DNA of 64,000 nucleotides from Bacillus sp. REN3 (GTDB taxonomy: Bacteria; Bacillota; Bacilli; Bacillales; Cytobacillaceae). The translations under genes and the position numbers were made by a program. Positions 11,139 to 22,090 of the stretch are shown here, piece by piece. Position 1 is the stretch's first letter, and each line of letters opens with the position of its first letter. The stretch lies in contig NZ_JAERSD010000023.1 in NCBI RefSeq assembly GCF_017912555.1, positions 1-64,000 of the forward strand, read 5' to 3'. The notes beneath the pieces were generated by a model. That model worked only from the letters and a program-made list of their open reading frames with translations, was not told the DNA's origin and did no database searches.

Positions 11139-11195
11139 CCGGACAGACTACTTTCTCTTCTTTTTAAGCAGAGGGAGTTCTGTCCGGTTTTTTTG
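11139..11195 (+). terminator. Riboswitch-controlled attenuator of the pur operon
   Basis: Stem CCGGACAGA/TCTGTCCGG enclosing a long loop with a secondary stem, then seven T residues. It lies 37 nt before purE and should form when guanine binds the aptamer. Confidence 0.88.
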
Positions 11196-11231
11196 TTTTT
11201 AATCAGTGAAACTCCAGGAGGAGGTAAAATA

Positions 11232-11720
11232 ATGAACGCTTTGGTTGCAGTCATCATGGGAAGCAAATCGGATTGGGAAACGATGAAGCATGCGTGCGAC
11301 ATCCTTGATTCCCTTGAGATACCTTACATGAAAAAAGTGGTTTCAGCCCATCGGACGCCTGACCTGATGTTCGAGTTCGCGGAAGGCGCCAGGGAAAAGG
11401 GCATTAAGGTGATTATCGCTGGAGCAGGCGGAGCCGCGCATTTGCCAGGGATGGTTGCCGCCAAGACGACACTGCCGGTGATCGGCGTGCCGGTCCAATC
11501 AAAAGCGCTGAACGGCCTCGATTCGCTATTATCGATCGTGCAGATGCCTGGCGGCGTTCCAGTGGCGACCGTCGCAATCGGAAAGGCGGGGGCGACGAAT
11601 GCGGGCTTGCTGGCAGCCCAGATCATTTCCGCTTTTGACGGCGGAGTAGCAGATAAACTGGACAAACTAAGGGAAGAAACAAAAAAGTCAGTATTGGAAA
11701 GCAGTGATGAACTTGTCTAA
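11232..11720 (+). CDS. purE: N5-carboxyaminoimidazole ribonucleotide mutase
   Basis: 162 aa, usual length for class I PurE. Converts N5-CAIR to CAIR in purine synthesis. Conserved motifs: MGSKSDW near the N-terminus, [12 protein letters not shown] with the catalytic His, and [17 protein letters not shown]. Start ATG 11232 follows AGGAGGAGGTAAAATA; codons upstream belong to the riboswitch leader and are not coding. First gene of the operon; it overlaps purK by 14 nt, which suits PurK delivering unstable N5-CAIR to PurE. Confidence 0.97.
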   Translation: MNALVAVIMGSKSDWETMKHACDILDSLEIPYMKKVVSAHRTPDLMFEFAEGAREKGIKVIIAGAGGAAHLPGMVAAKTTLPVIGVPVQSKALNGLDSLLSIVQMPGGVPVATVAIGKAGATNAGLLAAQIISAFDGGVADKLDKLREETKKSVLESSDELV

Positions 11721-12867
11721 AGTGATTTTACCGGGACAAACAATCGGAATCATTGGCGGCGGCCAACTAGGCAAGATGATGGCATTGTCGGCAAAAGCGA
11801 TGGGCTTCAGGGTGATTGTCCTTGATCCGACGGAGGATTGCCCATGCGGACAGGTAGCGGACGAACAAATCGTTGGCGCGTATGGGGATCTGGAAAAAAT
11901 TAAACAGCTTTCCGCGAAGAGTGATGTCATCACCTATGAATTCGAGAATATCGATGCGGATGCCTTGGAGTGGCTGAGCAAGAACGCGTATGTGCCGCAG
12001 GGAACGGAATTGCTGAGGGTGACACAGGACAGGATAGAAGAGAAGAGAAGCATCCAGCACGCCGGAGTCAGGGTGGCGCCGTACGAGGTGATCACGAAGA
12101 TCGAGGATGTGGAAACAGGGCTTGATAAACTGGGATTTCCGTCAGTATTGAAGACAGCCAGAGGCGGCTACGACGGCAAAGGGCAGCATGTCATCAAGTC
12201 ACCGGCGGACCTTGCCCAAGCAGAAGGCTTGATCAGCCAGGGCCGATGCGTACTGGAAAAGTGGATTCCGTTCGAGAAGGAGATTTCCATTATCATCACA
12301 AGAAGCGCTTCCGGAGAAACAGCCGTTTTCCCGGCAGCGGAAAATGTCCATCGGGACAATATCCTACATCAGACAATCGCACCCGCGCGCATCAGCAGTG
12401 CAGCTGAGGAAAAGGCAATCGATGCCGCCAAGCGGATCGCTTTGTCTCTGAATCTGACCGGTACGCTGGCAGTCGAGATGTTCCTTGCCAGCGAGGATGA
12501 ACTGTATATCAATGAATTGGCGCCAAGGCCGCACAATTCCGGCCACTATACAATCGAAGCCTGCGAGACATCGCAATTCGAGCAGCATATCAGGGCTGTC
12601 TGCAATTGGCCGCTCGGCAGCACGAAGCTGTTGAAACCAGCGGTGATGGTGAACATCCTCGGAGAGCACCAGCAGCCGTTAATTGAGAAAATTGCTGGAC
12701 TGAAGGATTGGAAAATCCATTTATACGGCAAAAAAGAGGCCAAATTCAAACGGAAGATGGGGCATGTGACCCTTTTACGTGAAAAAGTGGAAGAAGCGCT
12801 TAAAGAAGCTGAAGAAAGCGGCATCTGGGAAGGCGCAGCTGAAATGATCGGGGGACAAAAGAAATGA
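11707..12867 (+). CDS. purK: N5-carboxyaminoimidazole ribonucleotide synthetase
   Basis: 386-aa ATP-grasp enzyme that carboxylates AIR with ATP and bicarbonate. The N-terminal Rossmann-like motif [13 protein letters not shown] is followed by the ATP-grasp region ([17 protein letters not shown], then [15 protein letters not shown]) and the metal-binding [18 protein letters not shown]. Start ATG 11707 lies inside the end of purE with only GGAAAG upstream, so it probably relies on translational coupling; a GTG directly before it is also possible. Overlaps purB by ATGA. Confidence 0.96.
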   Translation: MNLSKVILPGQTIGIIGGGQLGKMMALSAKAMGFRVIVLDPTEDCPCGQVADEQIVGAYGDLEKIKQLSAKSDVITYEFENIDADALEWLSKNAYVPQGTELLRVTQDRIEEKRSIQHAGVRVAPYEVITKIEDVETGLDKLGFPSVLKTARGGYDGKGQHVIKSPADLAQAEGLISQGRCVLEKWIPFEKEISIIITRSASGETAVFPAAENVHRDNILHQTIAPARISSAAEEKAIDAAKRIALSLNLTGTLAVEMFLASEDELYINELAPRPHNSGHYTIEACETSQFEQHIRAVCNWPLGSTKLLKPAVMVNILGEHQQPLIEKIAGLKDWKIHLYGKKEAKFKRKMGHVTLLREKVEEALKEAEESGIWEGAAEMIGGQKK

Positions 12868-14156
12868 TAGATCGTTATACAAGACCTGAAATGGGGGCCA
12901 TCTGGACGGAAGAAAACCGCTTCAAGGCTTGGCTCGAAGTGGAAATCCTCGCATGTGAAGCCTGGTCCGAACTTGGCGAGATCCCAAAGGAGGACGTTGA
13001 GAAAATCCGCAGGAATGCTTCCTTTGACATCGGCCGAATCAAGGAAATTGAAGAAGAAACGCGCCACGATGTCGTTGCTTTTACAAGGGCGGTCTCGGAA
13101 ACCCTTGGCGAGGAGCGGAAATGGGTCCATTACGGCCTCACTTCAACAGATGTCGTCGATACAGCGCTCTCCTACCTGCTCAAGCAGGCGAACGAAATCT
13201 TACTCAAAGATATCGAGAACTTCATCGCCATCCTGACGGACAAGGCAAGAGAGCACAAGTATACGGTAATGATGGGCCGGACGCACGGTGTCCATGCGGA
13301 GCCAACGACTTTCGGGCTGAAGCTGGCATTGTGGCTTGAGGAAATGAAGCGCAATCTTGAGCGCTTCAGGCAGGCGGCAGCCGGAGTCGAGTTCGGGAAG
13401 ATTTCCGGAGCGGTTGGCACTTACGCGAACATTGATCCGTCCGTTGAAGCGTATGTGTGTGAAAAGCTTGGCCTGCAGCCAGCTCCGATTTCGACCCAGA
13501 CCTTGCAGCGCGATCGCCATGCGCATTACATGGCGACACTCGCTTTGATTGCGACTTCGATGGAAAAATTCGCAGTCGAGATCCGCGGTCTGCAAAAGAG
13601 TGAAACAAGGGAAGTCGAGGAGTTTTTTGCGAAAGGACAGAAAGGTTCTTCCGCGATGCCTCATAAGCGGAATCCGATTGGCTCCGAGAATATGACAGGG
13701 ATGGCAAGGGTCATCCGCGGCTACATGGCGACAGCCTATGAAAATGTGCCGCTGTGGCACGAACGCGATATCTCGCATTCATCCGCAGAAAGGGTGATCC
13801 TGCCGGACGCGACCATCGCTTTGGACTATATGCTGAATCGCTTTGGCAATATCGTCAAAAATCTGACGGTCTACCCTGAGAACATGAAGCGCAATATGGA
13901 CCGGACGCTTGGCCTGATTTATTCGCAGCGTGTCCTGCTTGCGTTGATCGACAAAGGCCTGTCTCGTGAAGAAGCCTACGATACAGTCCAGCCAAGGGCG
14001 ATGGAAGCATGGGAAAAGCAGGTTCCGTTCCGAAGCCTGATCGAGAATGACGGTAAAATCACCGGGCTGTTGAATGCGGAAGAACTCGATGATTGTTTTG
14101 ATTATAACTATCATATCAAGCATGTTGACATGATCTTCGAACGTCTGGGGCTTTAA
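12864..14156 (+). CDS. purB: Adenylosuccinate lyase
   Basis: 430 aa. Acts twice: SAICAR to AICAR plus fumarate, and adenylosuccinate to AMP plus fumarate. Fumarase-superfamily signature [11 protein letters not shown] is at about residues 261-271 and holds the catalytic serine loop. The substrate-binding [14 protein letters not shown] lies near 139-152, and [14 protein letters not shown] near 92-105. Overlaps purK by 4 nt. After it comes the only sizeable gap (93 nt) in the first half of the operon. Confidence 0.97.
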   Translation: MIDRYTRPEMGAIWTEENRFKAWLEVEILACEAWSELGEIPKEDVEKIRRNASFDIGRIKEIEEETRHDVVAFTRAVSETLGEERKWVHYGLTSTDVVDTALSYLLKQANEILLKDIENFIAILTDKAREHKYTVMMGRTHGVHAEPTTFGLKLALWLEEMKRNLERFRQAAAGVEFGKISGAVGTYANIDPSVEAYVCEKLGLQPAPISTQTLQRDRHAHYMATLALIATSMEKFAVEIRGLQKSETREVEEFFAKGQKGSSAMPHKRNPIGSENMTGMARVIRGYMATAYENVPLWHERDISHSSAERVILPDATIALDYMLNRFGNIVKNLTVYPENMKRNMDRTLGLIYSQRVLLALIDKGLSREEAYDTVQPRAMEAWEKQVPFRSLIENDGKITGLLNAEELDDCFDYNYHIKHVDMIFERLGL

Positions 14157-14249
14157 AAAGACAGAGATACAATAAGGGCGGGGGTTCCTGCCTTTGCTTT
14201 ACCTGCAAGTTACTGAAGATTGCCAATTTTTCCAATCGGGGGCGTTGAA

Positions 14250-14969
14250 ATGGAAGAGCAAGCATTGTTGTACGAAGGAAAAGCGAAGCGGATTTATGCG
14301 ACCGATGATGCGGCTGTCGTCCGCGTGCAGTACAAGGACTCAGCGACCGCATTCAATGGTGAAAAAAAGGCGGAGATTGTCGGGAAAGGCCGCCTGAATA
14401 ACGAGATTACGAGCCTGCTATTCTTGAAGCTGGCTGAGGCAGGGATCAAATCCCATTTTATTAAAAAAATTTCAGCAAACGAGCAGCTTGTCAAGAGAGT
14501 CGACATCATTCCGCTTGAGGTTGTCGTGAGGAATTTTGCGGCAGGCAGTTTTTCAAAGCGCCTTGGCGTTCCGGAAGGAAAGAAACTTTCGCGGCCGATT
14601 GTCGAGTTTTATTTGAAGGATGACGGGCTTGGCGACCCGCTGATTACCGACGACCATGTCGATGTGCTGGGCCTTGCGTCAGCAGCTGAGGCAGATCAAC
14701 TGAAGGAAGCAGCATTGAACATCAATAAGGTACTTGGCGGATTTTTCGAAGAAATCGGTGTCACCTTGATTGATTTCAAGCTTGAATTTGGCAAGGATGC
14801 CGAAGGAGATATCCTGCTTGCTGATGAAATCTCGCCGGATACTTGCCGGCTCTGGGATAAGGAAACACAGGAGAAGCTTGATAAAGATGTGTTCCGCCGC
14901 GATTTAGGAAATCTGACAGATGCTTACGAAACCATTTTAACGAGATTGGGAGGACAACTGAATGTATAA
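14250..14969 (+). CDS. purC: SAICAR synthetase
   Basis: 239 aa. Joins CAIR and aspartate using ATP. Motifs: [11 protein letters not shown] at the N-terminus (nucleotide loop), [19 protein letters not shown] (PROSITE-type signature), and [15 protein letters not shown] near 185-199. Start ATG 14250 has GGGGGCG upstream and matches the normal N-terminus; an earlier in-frame ATG at 14220 is less likely. Overlaps purS by 8 nt. Confidence 0.97.
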   Translation: MEEQALLYEGKAKRIYATDDAAVVRVQYKDSATAFNGEKKAEIVGKGRLNNEITSLLFLKLAEAGIKSHFIKKISANEQLVKRVDIIPLEVVVRNFAAGSFSKRLGVPEGKKLSRPIVEFYLKDDGLGDPLITDDHVDVLGLASAAEADQLKEAALNINKVLGGFFEEIGVTLIDFKLEFGKDAEGDILLADEISPDTCRLWDKETQEKLDKDVFRRDLGNLTDAYETILTRLGGQLNV

Positions 14970-15216
14970 AGTAAAGGTGTATGTCACGTTAAGGGAAAGT
15001 GTACTGGATCCCCAGGGAACAGCTGTGAAAAATGCGCTTGCGACTCATGGATACGAAGGCATCCAGGACGTTCGGATCGGCAAGTATATGGAATTGACAC
15101 TCGATGAAACAGTGAAGGATGTCGACGCTGCGGTGAAGGAAATGTGCGAACGCCTGCTTGCGAACCCGGTCATCGAGGATTACAGGTATGAAGTCGAGGA
15201 GGTTGTTGCACAGTGA
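14962..15216 (+). CDS. purS: FGAM synthase subunit PurS
   Basis: 84-aa structural subunit that bridges PurQ and PurL in the bacillus-type formylglycinamidine ribonucleotide synthase. Begins [19 protein letters not shown] as usual, and contains [12 protein letters not shown] and [16 protein letters not shown]. The stop overlaps the GTG start of purQ by 4 nt. Confidence 0.96.
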   Translation: MYKVKVYVTLRESVLDPQGTAVKNALATHGYEGIQDVRIGKYMELTLDETVKDVDAAVKEMCERLLANPVIEDYRYEVEEVVAQ

Positions 15217-15899
15217 AATTCGCGGTGATCGTGTTCCCAGGTTCGAATTGTGACATCGACATGTACCACGCGGCAAAGGATGAGCTTGGCGAAGAGGCGG
15301 AGTACGTCTGGCACGATGCCGGCAGCCTTGAAGAATATGATGCGGTTCTCCTGCCTGGAGGTTTTTCATATGGAGATTATCTGCGATCAGGTGCCATTGC
15401 GCAGTTCAGCAATGTCATGAAGGAAGTAGTTAAGGCGGCTGAAGCTGGCAAGCCAGTGCTTGGCGTCTGCAATGGATTCCAGATTTTATTGGAGGCGGGC
15501 CTGCTGCCAGGGGCGATGCGCCGCAATGACAGCCTGAAATTCATCTGTAAGCAGGTGGAACTGAAGGTGGAAAATAATCAAACCTTGTTCACCAACGAAT
15601 ATGAAAAAGGCGAAATCATCACCATCCCGATTGCCCATGGCGAAGGCAACTACTACTGTGATGAAGAAACGCTGGCAAAATTGAAGGAAAATAATCAAAT
15701 CGTGTTCACATACCATGGCGAAAATCCAAATGGCAGCCTTGAAAATATTGCCGGGATCATCAACGAAGCAGGAAATGTCCTCGGGATGATGCCCCACCCA
15801 GAACGTGCGGTCGATACGCTGCTGGGAGGAGCGGATGGCCTGAAGCTGTTCCGTTCAATCGTCAAACAATGGAGGGAAGCAAATGCGGTTAATGCTTGA
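15213..15899 (+). CDS. purQ: FGAM synthase subunit PurQ (glutaminase)
   Basis: 228-aa class I amidotransferase that supplies ammonia from glutamine to PurL. Catalytic Cys lies in [20 protein letters not shown]; the His-Glu pair is in [10 protein letters not shown] near residue 194. Starts with GTG inside the purS stop. Overlaps purL by 17 nt. Confidence 0.97.
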   Translation: MKFAVIVFPGSNCDIDMYHAAKDELGEEAEYVWHDAGSLEEYDAVLLPGGFSYGDYLRSGAIAQFSNVMKEVVKAAEAGKPVLGVCNGFQILLEAGLLPGAMRRNDSLKFICKQVELKVENNQTLFTNEYEKGEIITIPIAHGEGNYYCDEETLAKLKENNQIVFTYHGENPNGSLENIAGIINEAGNVLGMMPHPERAVDTLLGGADGLKLFRSIVKQWREANAVNA

Positions 15900-18099
15900 A
15901 CCAAGTCCAGAGCAAATCAGAGATGAAAAAATCTATCGGGAAATGGGACTTTCAGACAGCGAGTTTGCTTCTGTCGAAAAAATCCTCGGTCGTTTGCCAA
16001 ACTATACAGAAACAGGCCTGTTCTCGGTCATGTGGTCCGAGCACTGCAGCTATAAGAACTCCAAGCCTGTGTTGAAAAGGTTCCCGGTAACCGGGGAGAA
16101 GGTCCTCCAGGGGCCCGGAGAAGGTGCCGGAATCGTCGATATCGGCGATGGCCAGGCAGTCGTTTTCAAGATCGAAAGCCACAACCATCCATCGGCAATC
16201 GAACCGTACCAGGGTGCCGCAACAGGTGTAGGCGGCATCATTCGCGATGTTTTTTCGATGGGAGCAAGGCCGGTCGCCTTATTGAATTCCCTCCGTTTTG
16301 GCGAACTTGAAACGCCGCGGGTGAAATATTTGTTTGAACAGGTCGTTGCCGGGATTGCCGGATATGGGAACTGCATCGGAATCCCGACCGTCGGGGGCGA
16401 GGTCCAGTTTGATAGCTCGTATGAAGGGAACCCTCTCGTCAACGCGATGTGCGTCGGTCTGATCAACCACGAAGATATCAAGAAGGGCCAGGCGCATGGC
16501 GTCGGGAACACGGTCATGTATGTTGGTGCGAAGACGGGCCGTGACGGGATCCATGGGGCGACATTCGCGTCAGAGGAGCTGACAGAGCAATCCGAGGAAA
16601 AGCGTCCAGCCGTACAGGTTGGCGACCCGTTCATGGAAAAGCTGCTGCTTGAAGCATGCCTTGAACTAGTGAAGAATGACGCGCTTGTCGGCATCCAGGA
16701 TATGGGAGCTGCTGGTTTGACAAGCTCCTCTGCCGAAATGGCGAGCAAAGCAGGTTCGGGTATCGAAATGAACCTTGACCTTGTCCCTCAGCGTGAAACC
16801 GGCATGACAGCGTATGAAATGATGCTGTCCGAGTCGCAGGAACGGATGCTGATTGTCGTGGAAAAAGGACGGGAACAGGAAGTCATCGATCTTTTTTCAA
16901 AATATGAACTCGAAGCAGTCGCGATCGGCAGGGTAACCGATGATAAAATGCTCCGCCTTTTCCATAAGGGTGAAATCGTTGCCGATGTCCCGGCGGATGC
17001 GCTTGCTGAAGAGGCGCCAGTCTATCACAAGCCTTCAAGCGAACCAGCATACTTCCGCGAGTTCCAGGCGATGGAAAATGAAATCCCGGAAGTTGGCGAC
17101 TATGAAGAAACCTTGCTGAAGCTGTTGCAGCAGCCAACGATTGCGAGCAAGGAATGGGTCTATGACCAATACGACCATATGGTACGCACAAGCACGGTTG
17201 TCTCTCCTGGTTCGGATGCCGCTGTCGTCAGGGTCCGCGGTACGAAGAAAGGCCTGGCGATGACGACGGACTGCAACTCGCGCTACATCTATCTTGACCC
17301 GGAAACAGGCGGGAAAATCGCAGTTGCAGAGGCAGCAAGGAACATCGTCTGTTCCGGAGGAGAGCCGCTGGCGATCACCGACTGCCTGAATTTCGGGAAT
17401 CCTGAGAAGCCGGAGATTTTCTGGCAGTTTGAAAAAGCAGTCGATGGCATGAGCGATGCGTGCCGCACACTTGGTACGCCTGTCATCGGCGGGAACGTCA
17501 GCCTATACAATGAAACGAATGGCACAGCTGTCTACCCGACACCGGTTGTCGGCATGGTCGGCCTTGTTGAGGACCTGCAGCACGTTACCACACAGCCGTT
17601 CAAGAATTCCGGCGACCTCATTTATCTGCTAGGGGAAACAAAGGATGAATTCGGCGGCAGTGAACTGCAGAAGCTTGTCTACGGAAAGATTTTCGGGAAG
17701 TCTCCTGAGCTGGATCTTGAAGTCGAGGCAGGCTATCAGCGGCAAGTATTGGCCGCAATCAAGAATGGCCTTGTCGCTTCCGCCCACGATATCGCGGAAG
17801 GCGGTCTTGCGGTGGCAATCGCTGAATCGGTCATCGGCAGCCAGGGACTTGGCGCAGAAGTGGAGCTAGAAGGAAACGCTGTGGCCGCTTTATTCAGTGA
17901 ATCACAATCAAGGTTTATTTTATCCGTAAAACCTGAGCATAGAACCGAGTTCGAAAGCCTGACAGACGCCGTATTGATCGGCAAAGTCACAGAAGAACCG
18001 ATCCTTAGGGTCGCGGTCAATGGTGAAAAAGCAATTGAGCTAGATGCAGAAGGGCTGAAATCAGCCTGGAAAGGAGCTATCCCATGCTTGCTGAAATAA
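15883..18099 (+). CDS. purL: FGAM synthase subunit PurL
   Basis: 738 aa, the small PurL form without a fused glutaminase; makes FGAM from FGAR, ATP and ammonia. Motifs: [55 protein letters not shown] and, in the second half, [15 protein letters not shown], reflecting the two internal PurM-like halves. Start ATG 15883 has GGAGG 7 nt upstream inside the end of purQ. Overlaps purF by 16 nt. Confidence 0.97.
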   Translation: MRLMLEPSPEQIRDEKIYREMGLSDSEFASVEKILGRLPNYTETGLFSVMWSEHCSYKNSKPVLKRFPVTGEKVLQGPGEGAGIVDIGDGQAVVFKIESHNHPSAIEPYQGAATGVGGIIRDVFSMGARPVALLNSLRFGELETPRVKYLFEQVVAGIAGYGNCIGIPTVGGEVQFDSSYEGNPLVNAMCVGLINHEDIKKGQAHGVGNTVMYVGAKTGRDGIHGATFASEELTEQSEEKRPAVQVGDPFMEKLLLEACLELVKNDALVGIQDMGAAGLTSSSAEMASKAGSGIEMNLDLVPQRETGMTAYEMMLSESQERMLIVVEKGREQEVIDLFSKYELEAVAIGRVTDDKMLRLFHKGEIVADVPADALAEEAPVYHKPSSEPAYFREFQAMENEIPEVGDYEETLLKLLQQPTIASKEWVYDQYDHMVRTSTVVSPGSDAAVVRVRGTKKGLAMTTDCNSRYIYLDPETGGKIAVAEAARNIVCSGGEPLAITDCLNFGNPEKPEIFWQFEKAVDGMSDACRTLGTPVIGGNVSLYNETNGTAVYPTPVVGMVGLVEDLQHVTTQPFKNSGDLIYLLGETKDEFGGSELQKLVYGKIFGKSPELDLEVEAGYQRQVLAAIKNGLVASAHDIAEGGLAVAIAESVIGSQGLGAEVELEGNAVAALFSESQSRFILSVKPEHRTEFESLTDAVLIGKVTEEPILRVAVNGEKAIELDAEGLKSAWKGAIPCLLK

Positions 18100-19496
18100 A
18101 AGGCTTGAATGAGGAGTGCGGCATTTTCGGAATCTGGGGCCATCCTGAAGCGGCGCAAATCACGTATTATGGGCTGCACAGCTTGCAGCATCGCGGCCAG
18201 GAAGGCACCGGCATCGTTGTATCGGATGGCCAGCAGCTGAAAGCGGCCAAGGGGGAAGGGCTTGTCACGGAAATTTTCCCTGCGGATGTCATCGAGGAGT
18301 TGACGGGATCAGGCGCGATTGGCCATGTCCGTTACGCGACCGCTGGCGGGGGCGGCTATGAGAATGTCCAGCCGCTCCTGTTCCAATCGCAGAGCGGCGG
18401 GCTCGCGCTTGCCCATAACGGCAACCTTGTGAACGCAGATGCCTTGAGGAACCAGCTCGAGGCCCAGGGGAGCATTTTCCAGACAAGCTCCGATACCGAG
18501 GTGCTTGCCCACCTGATCCGGAGAGCTGGCTTCAGCGAATTGAAGGATCGCGTGAAAAATGCCCTCCCAATGCTCAAAGGGGCATATGCATTCCTGATCA
18601 TGACGGAGACTGAAATGATGGTCGCGCTGGATCCGCATGGCCTGCGTCCATTGTCACTCGGCAAGCTGGGCGATGCCTACGTTGTCGCTTCCGAAACATG
18701 CGCATTCGATATCGTTGGGGCGGAATTCGTCCGGGATATCCTTCCGGGAGAATTGCTGATCGTCAATGAGGACGGCCTGCATTCTGAAATGTACTCAATG
18801 AATTCAGGAACTGCTATTTGCACGATGGAATATATTTATTTTTCACGGCCTGACAGCAACATCCACGGAATCAATGTCCATACCGCCAGGAAGAATCTGG
18901 GCAAACAGCTGGCCAAGGAAGCCCCGATCAAGGGCGATGTAGTCACAGGTGTGCCGGATTCCAGCATTTCCGCGGCGATTGGCTATGCCGAGGAATCAGG
19001 CATCCCATACGAAATGGGACTGATAAAGAATCGCTATGTCGGACGGACATTCATCCAGCCTTCGCAATCATTAAGGGAACAGGGCGTGAAAATGAAGCTT
19101 TCCCCCGTTCGCGGAGTCGTTGAAGGAAAACGAGTCATCATGGTCGATGATTCCATCGTCCGCGGCACGACAAGCCGCAGGATTGTGAAAATGCTAAAAG
19201 AGGCCGGTGCGGTCGAAGTGCATGTCGTCATCAGCTCGCCGCCGATCAAGAATCCATGTTTTTACGGCATCGACACTTCCACACGGGAAGAATTGATTGC
19301 CGCAGACAAATCGGTAGAAGAAATCCGCCAATTGATTGGCGCAGACACACTCACATTCCTGAGCGCCGAAGGAATGCTGGAAGCAATTGGCCGCGATGTA
19401 CCAGGTGAAACAAGAGGGCAATGCCTCGCATGCTTTACAGGTAAATACCCGACCGAAATCTATCCAGGTGCGGTCCCTGCTGCCCAGAAATGCTGA
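18084..19496 (+). CDS. purF: Amidophosphoribosyltransferase
   Basis: 470 aa. Committed step of the pathway: PRPP plus glutamine to phosphoribosylamine. An 11-residue propeptide precedes Cys12 ([11 protein letters not shown]), the N-terminal nucleophile exposed after self-cleavage. PRPP loop [16 protein letters not shown] lies near 350; C-terminal [14 protein letters not shown] supplies two ligands of the Fe-S cluster found in B. subtilis-type enzymes. The gene's last 33 nt recur about 434 bp downstream, in the repeat region that separates it from purM. Confidence 0.97.
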   Translation: MLAEIKGLNEECGIFGIWGHPEAAQITYYGLHSLQHRGQEGTGIVVSDGQQLKAAKGEGLVTEIFPADVIEELTGSGAIGHVRYATAGGGGYENVQPLLFQSQSGGLALAHNGNLVNADALRNQLEAQGSIFQTSSDTEVLAHLIRRAGFSELKDRVKNALPMLKGAYAFLIMTETEMMVALDPHGLRPLSLGKLGDAYVVASETCAFDIVGAEFVRDILPGELLIVNEDGLHSEMYSMNSGTAICTMEYIYFSRPDSNIHGINVHTARKNLGKQLAKEAPIKGDVVTGVPDSSISAAIGYAEESGIPYEMGLIKNRYVGRTFIQPSQSLREQGVKMKLSPVRGVVEGKRVIMVDDSIVRGTTSRRIVKMLKEAGAVEVHVVISSPPIKNPCFYGIDTSTREELIAADKSVEEIRQLIGADTLTFLSAEGMLEAIGRDVPGETRGQCLACFTGKYPTEIYPGAVPAAQKC

Positions 19497-19520
19497 TGTT
19501 TTTCCAAATGATGGCAGAAC

Positions 19521-20240
19521 GGGAGAATATCGGGTTCAAATGAGAGAATCCCGAGGTTAATTGGGAGAATAACGGCTTCGAATGGAAGAATCCGTCAGTT
19601 AATTGGGAGAATATCGGGATTGATCGGGAGAATCCATCGCCAGTGATGAAAAAACACTAGGTTCGATCCGGAAAATCCATTGATTTATCGATCCGCAGAA
19701 TCCATTGATTTTTGAAAAGGTGAAGGCTTCAATCGTGAGAATCCATTGATTGATCGAGAGAAAAATCGATAGATGGAAAAATCGGGCTTTGGTTTTAAAA
19801 AACCATCTCCGTTTGGTAGAGTATCGTGGGGAAACGGAAGTTCAAAATAAAAAGATGAATGGCGCAATGCCTTAACAGGAAACCTTCATAAAAGGAGCCA
19901 GGTGCGGTCCCTGCTGCCCAAAAATGCTGATGTTTTTCCAAATGATGGTAGAACGGGAGAATATCGGGTTCAAATGGGAGATTCCAGAGGTTAATTGGGA
20001 GAATAACGGCTTCGAATGGGAGAATCCGTCGGTTAATTGGGAGAATATCGGGATTGATCGGGAGAATCCATCACCAGTGATGAAAAAACACTAGGTTCGA
20101 TCCGCAGAATCCATTGATTTATGAAAAAACACAAGGTTCGATCCGGAGAATCCATTGATTTATGAAAAAACACAAGGTTCGATCCGGAGAATCCATTGAT
20201 TTATGAAAAAAACACTAGGTTCAATTTGGAGAATCCGATT
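19521..20240 (+). repeat. 21-bp GGGAGAAT repeat array between purF and purM
   Basis: Boxes of the form GGGAGAAT or variants start at 19521, 19542, 19563, 19584, 19605 and 19626, exactly 21 bp apart. The block is repeated about 434 bp downstream (19955 onward). Toward purM it passes into about 41-bp units (GGAGAATCCATTGATTTATG plus AAAAAACACAAGGTTCGATC), which are two 21-bp modules each. The whole 925-bp gap between purF and purM holds no gene. A 12-bp palindrome AGAAAATTTTCT lies at 20310-20321, after the array. Confidence 0.85.
19898..20122 (+). repeat. Segmental duplication carrying the purF 3' tail
   Basis: This stretch copies 19464-19688 with about 95 percent identity by eye. Its first about 34 nt duplicate the last codons and stop of purF (GCGGTCCCTGCTGCCCA then AAATGCTGA), followed by the same 21-bp boxes. 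The offset is 434 bp. The duplicated purF tail is out of context and not expressed as a gene. Confidence 0.85.
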
Positions 20241-20421
20241 GATTGATAAGGAAAGTATGGCTTCAATTGAAAAATTCTATAGGATTATTCGAAAAGAAAA
20301 ACGAAAATTAGAAAATTTTCTTTAAATATGGAAAAATTATCTCCGTTCGGGAGACCTTGAGTTCATTCAAATTAGATAGATGAGTTTCAAAACTAAACCA
20401 TCCAAATCGGAGGTAGTGAAC

Positions 20422-21456
20422 ATGGCAGACGCGTATAAGCAGGCGGGTGTGGATATTGAGGCCGGCTATGAAGCGGTGGAACGGATCAAGAAGCATGTGA
20501 ATCGGACGGTTCGGCCTGGCGTGATGGGGGCGCTGGGCGGTTTCGGGGGAATGTTCGATATCTCAAGCCTCAATCTTAAGGAGCCGGTGCTCATCTCGGG
20601 TACGGATGGAGTGGGCACGAAGCTGATGCTCGCTTTCATGATGGATCGGCATGATACCATCGGCATCGACGCGGTCGCGATGTGCGTGAATGATATTGTC
20701 GTCCAGGGCGCAGAGCCGCTTTATTTCCTGGATTATATCGCTTGCGGGAAAGCGGAGCCTGAGAAAATCGAGGCTATCGTCAAAGGGATTGCCGATGGAT
20801 GCGAACAGGCTGGATGCGCGCTCGTTGGCGGGGAAACGGCAGAAATGCCAGGCATGTATTCTGCAGAGGAATACGATTTGGCCGGCTTTGCGGTCGGTGC
20901 CTGCGAAAAATCGGCTGTCATTACCGGGGAACAGATCAAAGAGGGTGACGTGCTGATCGGACTTGCGTCCAGCGGCATTCACAGCAACGGCTATTCCCTT
21001 GTCCGCAAGGTATTCCTTGAAGAAGCCGGCTGGGTGCTGGACCGGTACGTGGAAGAGTTTGGCAGTACACTTGGGGAGGAGCTCCTCAAGCCGACACGCA
21101 TTTATGTAAAATCCGTGCTCGCTGCTCTGAAGCAATTCAATGTAAAAGGCCTGGCCCATATCACGGGCGGGGGATTCATCGAAAATATCCCGAGAATGCT
21201 GCCGGACGGGCTTGGCGCTGACATACAGGAAGGCAGCTGGACAATTCCGCAGGTGTTCACGAAGCTTGAGGATCTTGGCACTCTGAAGCGTGAGGACATG
21301 TACAACATCTTCAATATGGGAATCGGCATGGTCGCAGCAGTCGATCAGGAGATTGCTGATGACGTTGTTGCATTTTTTAACAAAAACGGCGAGCAGGCCA
21401 GCGTGATTGGCTCTGTGTCGAAAACAGAAGGCATCCGTGTCCGGCAGTCGTATTAA
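20422..21456 (+). CDS. purM: Phosphoribosylformylglycinamidine cyclo-ligase (AIR synthetase)
   Basis: 344 aa. Closes the imidazole ring: FGAM plus ATP to AIR. Typical N-terminus [19 protein letters not shown], glycine-rich [30 protein letters not shown], and [12 protein letters not shown] near 245. Start ATG 20422 is fixed by GGAGG 8 nt upstream; the frame extends upstream without one. Transcription must cross the 925-bp repeat gap if it comes from the purE promoter; no convincing internal promoter was found. Confidence 0.97.
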   Translation: MADAYKQAGVDIEAGYEAVERIKKHVNRTVRPGVMGALGGFGGMFDISSLNLKEPVLISGTDGVGTKLMLAFMMDRHDTIGIDAVAMCVNDIVVQGAEPLYFLDYIACGKAEPEKIEAIVKGIADGCEQAGCALVGGETAEMPGMYSAEEYDLAGFAVGACEKSAVITGEQIKEGDVLIGLASSGIHSNGYSLVRKVFLEEAGWVLDRYVEEFGSTLGEELLKPTRIYVKSVLAALKQFNVKGLAHITGGGFIENIPRMLPDGLGADIQEGSWTIPQVFTKLEDLGTLKREDMYNIFNMGIGMVAAVDQEIADDVVAFFNKNGEQASVIGSVSKTEGIRVRQSY

Positions 21457-21487
21457 TCTAGACCATTCACCAGAAAGGAGGCCGATC

Positions 21488-22090
21488 ATGAAAAAAATCG
21501 CAGTATTCGCATCGGGAAGTGGAAGCAATTTTCAGGCAATCGCCGCTGCTGCCCAGTCAGGCAGCCTGAATGCGGAAATTTGCCTTCTCGTATGCGATAA
21601 GCCAGGAGCTTTCGCTGTTGAGCGGGCAGGCATGCTGGGCATTCCAGCCATGGTCATCAGTCCGAAGGATTTCAAGACAAAAGAAGCCTATGAGGCTGAA
21701 ATTTTACAGAAGCTGACGGAGATGGATGTGGAATTCATTGTGCTTGCCGGTTACATGCGGCTGATCGGCCCAGTGCTCTTGAAGGCTTATGAAAGCAAGA
21801 TCGTCAACATCCACCCATCGCTTTTGCCGGCATTCCCAGGAAAGGATGCAATTGGCCAGGCATTGGCTGCGGGAGTGAAAACAACAGGAGTGACCATCCA
21901 TTATGTCGATGAAGGAATGGACACAGGACCAATCATCGCAAGTGCGGCCGTCCAGGTAGAGGACGGAGAAACAAGGGAATCGCTCCAGAAGAAAGTACAG
22001 CGGATTGAACACAGCTTGTATCCAGAAGTCCTGGAACAACTGCTGTCAGGAAAAAAGGAGGAAGCACAATGGGAACAAAGCGTGCACTGA
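21488..22090 (+). CDS. purN: Phosphoribosylglycinamide formyltransferase
   Basis: 200 aa. Transfers a formyl group from 10-formyl-THF to GAR. Motifs: [15 protein letters not shown] (phosphate loop), catalytic Asn-His in [20 protein letters not shown], and the Asp in [16 protein letters not shown]. Start ATG 21488 follows AGAAAGGAGGCCGATC. Overlaps purH by 22 nt. Confidence 0.97.
   Translation: MKKIAVFASGSGSNFQAIAAAAQSGSLNAEICLLVCDKPGAFAVERAGMLGIPAMVISPKDFKTKEAYEAEILQKLTEMDVEFIVLAGYMRLIGPVLLKAYESKIVNIHPSLLPAFPGKDAIGQALAAGVKTTGVTIHYVDEGMDTGPIIASAAVQVEDGETRESLQKKVQRIEHSLYPEVLEQLLSGKKEEAQWEQSVH

Noticed and set aside
20563-21528. 321-codon minus-strand frame
   Set aside because: Antisense shadow of purM.
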